Shown here: positions 56,808 through 64,000 of the stretch, piece after piece
Position numbering within the stretch: position 1 is the stretch's first letter
Layout of the letters: the number at the start of each line of letters is the position of its first letter
Assembly: GCA_002919235.1 (NCBI GenBank)
Contig: PKEX01000006.1
Location: 1-64,000 of the forward strand
DNA length: 64,000 nt
From: Clostridia bacterium
Lineage (GTDB): Bacteria; Bacillota; Limnochordia; DTU080; RSA5
Direction of reading: 5' to 3'
Made by a program: the position numbers and the translations under genes
Notes under the pieces: model-generated
The model's input: only the letters and a program-made list of their open reading frames with translations
Databases searched by the model: none
What the model was told of the DNA's origin: nothing

Positions 56808-59615
56808 CTACGGCGCGCCGCGCCCGCCTCCTTCTTCGCCTCGCGGCAGCTTTTTTCGCGCCGCAAGGTACCGGCCGGCCTGCTGCGCGGTCTGGCCCGC
56901 CGACCGGCCCGACTCGTCCCGGCCCTCCCGGGCCTTTTCCCAGCCTTCCGCGTCCTGTGCCATCATGCGGCGCAGTGCCTGTTCGTCGGTGACGGCTCCG
57001 GCCGCTCCTAGGCGCCTCGGCCTCAGAGTGCCGAGCAATCCGGCGATCGCGGAGAGCGGTACGTAGCGCACGGCGATGTCGAGAAACGCCAGGATCAAGG
57101 CCGCGGCCAGGAGATAGGGGGCCAGGGGCACCGCCCGCACCGAAGGCGCCGGGTGGGTGAGGAGGGCGCGCAGGCCGGCGGGTCCGGGATCGCTGAGGAC
57201 CGCCCCGCCTGTGGCTTCGGCGAGGCGGAGGAGAAGGCCTGAATCAGGTCTAAGCACTCGATACTCTTCGGGGTAGGGGGACGCCGCGCCCGTCCAGGCG
57301 GCCGAGGGCAGGTCCCCGCCGGCGCTGCGGATCGAGGCGAGGTACGGCCCGGGGCGGCCGGCGGGAAACTCCGCCTCGTACCGTCCGGGCGCGACTTGAT
57401 CCAGGGCTAGGGTGAGGCGTTCTCCTCCCGGTGCGAGCACCTCCGCGGCCAGTTCGAGGAAGTTCTGAAAACCCCCTTCGAGATCCAGCGCGTCCACCGT
57501 CAGAATGCCCCGGCCGCCTTCGATGGCGATCTGCGGAAGGAGGCCCGCCGGCGGATCGGAGCGCATCAGCCAGCGGACCAGCTGGCTCATGAGCGCGCCG
57601 TAGCCCTCCCAGTCCCGCCAGGCGCCGATCCACGGCTCGCCGGCGCTGGCGGTGAACGCCGCCGCTTTGCCCAGGCCCCGCCGCCACGTGGCCAGGATGG
57701 GGCTCTCGTCCGGCGCCTTGAGGTGCACGGCCGCCGCCGCCTTGGGCGAGGTGACCACGTACCCGCCCAGCGGCGGCACGGGCGTGCGGTCGTGCCAGAA
57801 GTCGGCCTGCTGATGCCACTGGGGGATGAACGGCTCGTCCACCCGCAGCGGCCGCGAAATCAGGGTAGCCTCGGTCACGAAAATCTGCGGGATGGCCCGG
57901 ATGTCCTCGGTAAAGTAGTACCTGCCGCCGCCCCAGCGAGCGATGTCGGCCAGGAGCTCCAGGTCCGCGTCGCGGCCGACGCCCACCGCGGTGACGGTGA
58001 CGCCGCTGTTTCGGAGCGCGAGGGTGAGCGCCTGGAAATCGGCGGGCGTCGAGCGGCCGTCGGACAGGACGATGAGGTGCTTGAGCGCGGCGTCTACCTG
58101 GACCAGGCTGCGGTGCGCGCTCTCGAGAGCCGGCCCCAGGTTGGTGCCGCCTTCCGCAGAGAGCGAGGCGACCGCGCTGGCGATGGCGACGCGGTTTTGC
58201 ACGGGCTGGACGGGCACCACCCAGAAGGGGTACGAGTCGAAGGCCAGCACTCCGATGAGGTCCCGCTCGTTCATGAGCTCCAGGACGCTCAAAGCCGCCT
58301 CCTTGGCCAGATCCAGCTTGGAATAGGACCCTTGAGTCTCTGCCATGCTTCCCGAACGGTCAAGGGCCAGCACCAGCGCGAGCGACGGCATGATCAGGCT
58401 TTGCGGGGCGTCCATGGACACCGGCAGGAGCGCTTCCAGCTCCGTGCGGGCGTATCCCCCCAGGCCAAAGCTGTTGGGCCCGCCGATGGCCAAGAGCCCG
58501 CCGCCCAAGTGTTCGACGAAATGGACCAGCGCCTCCCGGTGGGCCGGCGAGAGCTGAGACGCGGGGAGGTCGATGAGCACGACGGCGCGGTAGTTGGCCA
58601 GCATCGGCCCGGAAGGGAATGAACCGCCCCCCCTCACGTCGGCGGTGATTCCCCGGGCCTTCAGCAGCTCTCCGAACGCGCGGCCTGCGTCGGGGTCGCC
58701 GGAGACAACCAGCACCTGGGCCTCCGTCTCGACGCGGACCAGGGCGTAGCCCGAGTTGTTCTCACTGAAGCCGTCGTCCACGGCATCGAGCCACAGTTCG
58801 TAGGCGACGGCCTCCCCGGCGGCCGCATCCTCCCGGAGCCCGTCGAAGGTCACCGCCGTGCGCCCGGGGGCGAGCTCTACGTCCCGCGCCGCGATGAGGC
58901 TGCCGTTCCGGTAGAGGCGCAGCGTCGCCCGGGTGGGAACCGTGCTGCGCACGACCGCCCTGGCGCTGTACGGCTCACCCGGGGCCACGGAGGCGGGGAG
59001 CGCCAGGTCTTCCACTTCCACCTCGGCGCCGTACTCCCGGGGCAGCGGAACCACGTCGATGGGAGTCCCGCGGGATGCGGCCAGCGCCGCCAGGGCTCCG
59101 GCGTTCCCGCGCGTCTCCACGCCGTCGGAGATCAGGAGGATCCGGGCGTTGGCCCCCGGCGCGGCGCGGCCGAGCGCCACTGTCAGGGCTGCGGCGATGT
59201 CGGTGGCGCCGGGATCCGCAGCGACGGCCCCGGGGACGCCGCCACCTCTCTCGATTTCACCCAGCGAGACGACGTCCCCGCCGAAGGCATACAGCATGAT
59301 GCGGTCGTGCGGGCCGAGGAGCTCTGCCAGCGACCGGACGACGCCGAAGGCCCGCTCGCGCCCCTCCGGGAGGACGCTGGCGGATGCGTCGACCAACACG
59401 TGAAGCTCGACGCCGGGACGGGGCGCCCACACGGTGGTTCCGGCCGCCGCCAGGATCAGGCAGAAGAGCGCAAGCGCCCGAAGCAGCGGCACCCACCGCT
59501 GCTGCCGGGCAATGCCGGGCAGCAGGACGTAGCGGCGCCACCGCCAGTACGCGTACGGAACCAGGACCAGCGCCAGGAGCCACCAGGGCGACTCCCAAGA
59601 GAGGCGCAGGTTCAT
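56808..59615 (-). CDS. Membrane protein with two VWA domains and a glutamine-amidotransferase-like domain
   Basis: MIDAS motifs VDASASV and LDRSGSMAE; LVVSGDPDAGRAFGELLKARGI; HFVEHLGGGLLAIGGPNSFGLGGY. Confidence 0.87.
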   Translation of the reverse strand: MNLRLSWESPWWLLALVLVPYAYWRWRRYVLLPGIARQQRWVPLLRALALFCLILAAAGTTVWAPRPGVELHVLVDASASVLPEGRERAFGVVRSLAELLGPHDRIMLYAFGGDVVSLGEIERGGGVPGAVAADPGATDIAAALTVALGRAAPGANARILLISDGVETRGNAGALAALAASRGTPIDVVPLPREYGAEVEVEDLALPASVAPGEPYSARAVVRSTVPTRATLRLYRNGSLIAARDVELAPGRTAVTFDGLREDAAAGEAVAYELWLDAVDDGFSENNSGYALVRVETEAQVLVVSGDPDAGRAFGELLKARGITADVRGGGSFPSGPMLANYRAVVLIDLPASQLSPAHREALVHFVEHLGGGLLAIGGPNSFGLGGYARTELEALLPVSMDAPQSLIMPSLALVLALDRSGSMAETQGSYSKLDLAKEAALSVLELMNERDLIGVLAFDSYPFWVVPVQPVQNRVAIASAVASLSAEGGTNLGPALESAHRSLVQVDAALKHLIVLSDGRSTPADFQALTLALRNSGVTVTAVGVGRDADLELLADIARWGGGRYYFTEDIRAIPQIFVTEATLISRPLRVDEPFIPQWHQQADFWHDRTPVPPLGGYVVTSPKAAAAVHLKAPDESPILATWRRGLGKAAAFTASAGEPWIGAWRDWEGYGALMSQLVRWLMRSDPPAGLLPQIAIEGGRGILTVDALDLEGGFQNFLELAAEVLAPGGERLTLALDQVAPGRYEAEFPAGRPGPYLASIRSAGGDLPSAAWTGAASPYPEEYRVLRPDSGLLLRLAEATGGAVLSDPGPAGLRALLTHPAPSVRAVPLAPYLLAAALILAFLDIAVRYVPLSAIAGLLGTLRPRRLGAAGAVTDEQALRRMMAQDAEGWEKAREGRDESGRSAGQTAQQAGRYLAARKKLPRGEEGGGRGAP

Positions 59616-61567
59616 CGCCGGCAACCCCCCGGCCGCCCTCGCCGGAGGGCGGGGCGAGCGCTGGAAGCCAGAAGCCCGGGAGCGGGCGCCCTCGATCGCC
59701 CGCGGGCGGTGTAGAGCCGTTCCTCAAGGAGCAGGAGGCACGCGGCGGCCACGGCTGCCGCGCTCCAGGCGGCGGCGAGAGGCGCCCCGGGGGCGGAGGC
59801 CGCGTCGTCCCGGGACACCGCCGCCAGGTGGACCAGGCGGTCGACGGCCGGATCGAGGAGGTGGACGCCAGGAACGGTCGAGAGCTGGTCCCAGCGGCTG
59901 GCCAGGTCCGACTCGGTGCGGTCGAGAAGGCTCAAAGCGAACTGGCCCGTGCGGCTTCCCGCACGCCACGCGTAGACTCCGGGCGCAAGAAGAAGACGGT
60001 AAAGCCCGTCGCCCTCCGCTTGCCCCGGGGCCAGCTCCGCGTGCTCCTCCAGCGGCGTCGTCAGGTGGATGGTCTCGCCGGAGCGGAGCAGGGCCGCCAC
60101 GGGTTCCGGCAGCTTCCCCAGGGGGCTCGGGGGCGGGACCAGCTCCTGGCCGCGGGGATTGGCCCATTCCAGGGCGTTTTGCAAAAAGACGGGGAACGCC
60201 ACCCGGAAGGGGAAGTCGCTCTGCTCCAGCGGGATGCCCACCCGGACCACCCGGCGGGCGCCTTCGCCCGCGACGGTGATGAGCGGCCCCGCCGTGGAGT
60301 CGAGAAGGACCTGTTCACCGGGGGCGGCCGGCACCGGCGCGGCCGCCGCCAGGGAGACGCTCTCCCAGTCGACGAACCGGGAGAGGGGATGGCGCCGGTC
60401 CCACCAGGTCAGGGCGGGGTAAGGGGCGAGAGAGTCCCCTCCCGCGGCGAAGACGAGAGCCGCGCCGGCGAACCCGGCGGGCGGCTGTTCTCCGTAAAAG
60501 ACCGCGAGGTCGTATTCGCCTTGGCGCTCCAGGGCGGCCCGGGGATCGAGCGCCCGCTCAATTTCGACCCCCCCTGCGGCGACCAGTCCCTCTCTCAGGA
60601 AGTGGTTGTCCTCCCCGATCCAGAGGACCCGCGCGGCCCCTTCCGCCGCGGCCGCCAGGTACGCCGTGTTGTCCAAGGCGAAGGCGTCGTCCGTGTCCAG
60701 CTCCGCGGCCAGGACCTCTCCCGGACGGAACGTGTGCTCGAAGACGTAGGTTCGCCTTCCCCTGGGTTCGAGGCGGATTGCGAATGCGGCCGCGGGCTGC
60801 CCCGTGTCGTCCGCAGCGCCGGCGGGCCCGGTCGACGTCACCACGAGCTGTCCTTCGACGGGGGAGGTCCCAAAGTTTTCGACCTCCACCATGACCTGAT
60901 GGTGGCCCGCTCCCCGGCCTGTGGCCCGCGCGGAAAACCGCGTGATGGCCGCGTTGTCCAGCGGAGACCCGACGGGAATCACCCATGTCCCGGCGGCGGA
61001 CCCCAGGGCCGGCCACAGTCCGCTCGGGACCGCGCCCCACCCCCCGTCGGTGACGAGGACGATCAGAAGAGGGCTTCCCGCCTGGACGGCGGCGGCCACC
61101 TCGCGGCTTACCGCATCCCAGTCGCTGCTTCCACCCGGCGGGGGAAGCCCGTACAGGGCCCGGAGAAACTGCTCTTTGGAAGGGCCGTCGTACCGGAGCA
61201 GGGTGCCCGTGGTGGACCACAGGATATAACGGGCGGCCTCCCCTTCCGAAAGAAACCGCTCCAGGGCGGCGACCGCTTCGCCGGCGCGCGTCTCCCCGCT
61301 GCCTGCCGCCATGCTCGCGGACGTGTCGACGATCACGCCCAGGTGAACCGCGGCGCCGTTCCGGTGGAATTGGGGACCCGCCAGCGCCGCGGCCAGCAGC
61401 TCGATGACCAGGAGCTGGACCAGGAGAATGAGGCTCTTGATGAGGCGGTGCCGCCGGTGGTCGGCCGCCATGGCCCGGGACGCCAGCTGCCACAGGAAAA
61501 GGCTGGACACTTCTCGCTCCCGGCGCCGCATGCGCAGCGTGTGCATGAGGACGACGGCGGCCCCCAT
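59612..61567 (-). CDS. BatA/VWA domain membrane protein
   Basis: N-terminal BatA-like TM region; LGVIVDTSASMAAG MIDAS; C-terminal TM. Confidence 0.87.
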   Translation of the reverse strand: MGAAVVLMHTLRMRRREREVSSLFLWQLASRAMAADHRRHRLIKSLILLVQLLVIELLAAALAGPQFHRNGAAVHLGVIVDTSASMAAGSGETRAGEAVAALERFLSEGEAARYILWSTTGTLLRYDGPSKEQFLRALYGLPPPGGSSDWDAVSREVAAAVQAGSPLLIVLVTDGGWGAVPSGLWPALGSAAGTWVIPVGSPLDNAAITRFSARATGRGAGHHQVMVEVENFGTSPVEGQLVVTSTGPAGAADDTGQPAAAFAIRLEPRGRRTYVFEHTFRPGEVLAAELDTDDAFALDNTAYLAAAAEGAARVLWIGEDNHFLREGLVAAGGVEIERALDPRAALERQGEYDLAVFYGEQPPAGFAGAALVFAAGGDSLAPYPALTWWDRRHPLSRFVDWESVSLAAAAPVPAAPGEQVLLDSTAGPLITVAGEGARRVVRVGIPLEQSDFPFRVAFPVFLQNALEWANPRGQELVPPPSPLGKLPEPVAALLRSGETIHLTTPLEEHAELAPGQAEGDGLYRLLLAPGVYAWRAGSRTGQFALSLLDRTESDLASRWDQLSTVPGVHLLDPAVDRLVHLAAVSRDDAASAPGAPLAAAWSAAAVAAACLLLLEERLYTARGRSRAPAPGLLASSARPALRRGRPGGCRR

Positions 61568-61605
61568 GGCGAGCCCGGCGGCGAGCCATCCCCAACGACT
61601 GAACG

Positions 61606-62481
61606 TCAGCGCAGGAGCCCCCCTTCACGAAACGCTTTGAGCAGCAGCGCGTCCAGCGGATAGGACGTGTCCAGCTGGTAGCAGGCGATGCCCAGTTTCG
61701 CGCAGCGCTCCCTCACCTGGAGCAGCCACCGTTGGGCCGTGTCGATGAAGGCACGGGCGGCCGCCTCGTCCAGCGTCACGGCGAGGCGGTCGCCGGTCTC
61801 TGCATCCACGAGTTCCAGCGCGCCGCGCGAGGACGGCGCCCAGTCTTCCGGCGCGAGCAGGTGGACGAGGACCGGAGTGGCCCGCAGGCGGCTGAGCGCG
61901 GCCAGGGCCTCCTCCCACGAGGGGTCCAGCAAGTCGCTGATGAGGACTGCGACGGCGTGGTGAACGTCCTTGGAGGAGAGCCCCCGGAGGGCCGGAGCCA
62001 GCGCCGTCCTGCCGCGCGCTTCCGTGCGGGCCAGCGTGTGGAAGAGCGGCAGCAGGCGGTGGCGTCCCCTCAGCCAGGGCGTCCGCCAGGAGAGGCGGGT
62101 GGAGAGCTCGGCTTGGCGCACGTGATCGCCGCGCCGCAGGGCGACGTAGCCCAGCGCGGCGGCCACCTGCCGGGCGTACTCCACTTTCGGCGGATCGCCG
62201 ACCCGCATGGAAGAGCTGTGGTCGATCAACAGGACCAGGCGGCGATTTCGCTCTTCGGTGAACACTTTGACGAAGAGCCGGTCGAGCCGGCTGTAAATGT
62301 TCCAGTCGATGTGACGGTAGTCGTCCCCCGGCTCGTACTCGCGGTAGTCGTGAAACTCGACGCTGCTCCCCGGAGCCTGGCTGCGGTTTTCGCCGGCGTG
62401 CGCCCCGGCGGTCTTCACGGGCGCATCGAGGCGGAGCCGGCTCAGGGCGCGGATGAGTTCGGGGGAGAGAAGGGGCGGCAT
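61606..62481 (-). CDS. DUF58 domain-containing protein
   Basis: SSVEFHDYREYEPGDDYRHIDWNIYSRLDRLFVKVFTEERNRRLVLLIDHSSSM. Confidence 0.94.
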   Translation of the reverse strand: MPPLLSPELIRALSRLRLDAPVKTAGAHAGENRSQAPGSSVEFHDYREYEPGDDYRHIDWNIYSRLDRLFVKVFTEERNRRLVLLIDHSSSMRVGDPPKVEYARQVAAALGYVALRRGDHVRQAELSTRLSWRTPWLRGRHRLLPLFHTLARTEARGRTALAPALRGLSSKDVHHAVAVLISDLLDPSWEEALAALSRLRATPVLVHLLAPEDWAPSSRGALELVDAETGDRLAVTLDEAAARAFIDTAQRWLLQVRERCAKLGIACYQLDTSYPLDALLLKAFREGGLLR

Positions 62482-62483
62482 CG

Positions 62484-63476
62484 CTACACCGCGACCTCTT
62501 TCCTGGCCTGGTCCACCAGGGAGGCGATGAGCCGGTCCGGCTCGACGCCGTCGGCTTCCGCCTCAAAGCTGAGGATCAGCCGGTGGCGAAGGGCCGGGGC
62601 CGCGACGCGCACCACGTCGTCCAGGGAGGCGTTGAAGCGCCCCTCCAGCAGCGCCCGGCCCTTCGCCGCGAGGACCAGCGCCTGGGCGCCCCTGGGACTT
62701 GCGCCGTAACGCACGTACCGCTTCACTTCTTCGGTGGCCCGGGGCGACGACGGGTGCGTCGCTTCCACCAGGTGGACGACGAAGTCCAGGACATGGCTGG
62801 CGATGGGCACCTGGCGGACGGCCCGCTGGAGCGCCAGCAGTTCGTCCCGCCGGAGTACCGGTGTGAGGACGGGATCGTACTCGCCGGTGGTCCTTTCGAG
62901 AATGGCCTTGAGCTCGTCTTTGGACGGCGGCTTCACCAGCAGCTTGAAGAAGAACCGGTCGATCTGCGCTTCGGGCAGGGGATAGGTGCCCTCCATCTCG
63001 ATGGGGTTTTGCGTCGCCAGGACGAAGAAGGGCTGCTCCAGTGGATACGTCTTCCCGGCGGTGGTCACCGTCCCCTCTTGCATCGCCTCGAGCAGAGCCG
63101 ACTGTGACTTGGGAGTCGCCCGGTTGATCTCATCGGCCAGGACGAGATGGGCAAAGATGGGCCCGGGCTGGAACGTGATGCGGCGCTCCCGGCCTTCGGC
63201 GTCGGTGAGCAGGACGTGGGTGCCGAGGATGTCGGCGGGCATCAGGTCCGGGGTGAATTGGATCCGGGTGAACTTGAGGTCGAGCCCTTGCCCGATCGCC
63301 CGCACTAGGCGGGTCTTCCCCAAGCCGGGCGCCCCTTCCAGCAGCACGTGCCCGCCGCAGAGGAGGGCGATCAGGGTCTCTTCGATGAGCTGCGCCTGGC
63401 CTACGATCACCTTGCCCAGCTCCCGGCGGAGCCGGTCCAGCTTGCCCTGGGCCTCCACGAGCTGCGTTTCGTCCAT
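62484..63476 (-). CDS. MoxR family AAA ATPase
   Basis: GGHVLLEGAPGLGKTRLVRAIGQGLDLKFTRIQFTPDLMPADILGT; NPIEMEGTYPLPEAQIDRFFFKL. Confidence 0.95.
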   Translation of the reverse strand: MDETQLVEAQGKLDRLRRELGKVIVGQAQLIEETLIALLCGGHVLLEGAPGLGKTRLVRAIGQGLDLKFTRIQFTPDLMPADILGTHVLLTDAEGRERRITFQPGPIFAHLVLADEINRATPKSQSALLEAMQEGTVTTAGKTYPLEQPFFVLATQNPIEMEGTYPLPEAQIDRFFFKLLVKPPSKDELKAILERTTGEYDPVLTPVLRRDELLALQRAVRQVPIASHVLDFVVHLVEATHPSSPRATEEVKRYVRYGASPRGAQALVLAAKGRALLEGRFNASLDDVVRVAAPALRHRLILSFEAEADGVEPDRLIASLVDQARKEVAV

Positions 63477-63514
63477 TGCCCATCCTCCTTCCCGGAGCGC
63501 CGGCCGCCGGGCCG

Positions 63515-64000
63515 TCACGGCTCCTCGCCCGGCTCAAGGCTCCGGAAGTAGTTGCGGACCGCGTCCCGGTAGACGAGGGGGACGTTCTCCCGGCCGACCC
63601 CGTGTTCGCTGAAGCCGCCGGCGCCCGAGGCCAGCGGGCCGGAGAGACGGGGGACCTCCGCCGCTTGAGAGGGAGCGGGAAGGGCGGTGTTCACCCGGCC
63701 GATGTGCAGGGGACCGTCTCCCAGCTGGCCCGTGACGTGGTCGACGATGCGGACTCCTTGGCCCGCTTCGAAGGTACCGTCTTGGCCCCCGCTGCCGCGG
63801 TCGCCCGCGGGCGACGGGCCGCCTCCTGTCCCGGAACTGCCGCCGGGCTCGCCCGGGCCGCCGGGGAGGGATACCTGTGCGCCGTCCCGCTCTCCGCCGC
63901 TGTCTTGAGACGCGGGGCCGGCGGGACCCTCGACCGCTCCCGGCGACGGAAGCGCGGCGCCGTCTTCCGGGACATCAGCGACGGCGAACGCCCCGCCCTC
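63515..64000 (-). CDS. C-terminal part of a protein encoded upstream of moxR, truncated by window edge
   Basis: Open minus-strand frame through 64000, ending ...GQGVRIVDHVTGQLGDGPLHIGRVNTALP...VPLVYRDAVRNYFRSLEPGEEP*; Gly/Pro-rich linker. Confidence 0.6.
   Translation of the reverse strand, partial: EGGAFAVADVPEDGAALPSPGAVEGPAGPASQDSGGERDGAQVSLPGGPGEPGGSSGTGGGPSPAGDRGSGGQDGTFEAGQGVRIVDHVTGQLGDGPLHIGRVNTALPAPSQAAEVPRLSGPLASGAGGFSEHGVGRENVPLVYRDAVRNYFRSLEPGEEP

Noticed and set aside
59384-61663. 759-aa plus-strand ORF
   Set aside because: Antisense to the VWA genes, which have clear MIDAS motifs and translational coupling.

Overview
64 kb of a high-GC, endospore-type Bacillota chromosome. The window carries the B. 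subtilis-like near-origin gene order (tRNA-Ser, tadA, SRP RNA, dnaX, ybaB, recR, yaaL ... csfB/gin, yaaO, tmk, yaaR, holB, ricT, rsmI, abrB, metG, tatD), interrupted between yaaL and gin by a TetR-controlled RND efflux operon and other accessory genes. Beyond tatD lie purA, five-gene-scale transport and metabolic blocks, four more tRNAs (six in total), a rex/polyprenyl synthase/tat/hem cluster, ndk, and a MoxR/DUF58/VWA operon that runs off the right edge. RNA and regulatory elements readable from sequence: large-type SRP RNA, a methionine T-box (specifier AUG) before metG, a yybP-ykoY-type riboswitch before terC, tandem Spo0A boxes at abrB, a Rex-like operator at rex, and a TetR-like operator at the efflux promoter. 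Most interesting: (1) an operon of regulator + HAE3/MMPL-type RND + LolA-like protein + predicted outer-membrane beta-barrel, a candidate hydrophobe/lipid trafficking system in a spore-forming diderm-like Bacillota; (2) two tandem TatC paralogues, the second lacking residues equivalent to E. coli TatC E15, F94 and E103; (3) two tandem TolC-family genes, one of which seems to have lost its beta-barrel segments; (4) a self-contained promoter/57-aa ORF/terminator unit missing from the ORF track. All family assignments were made by reading the sequence, without database searches.
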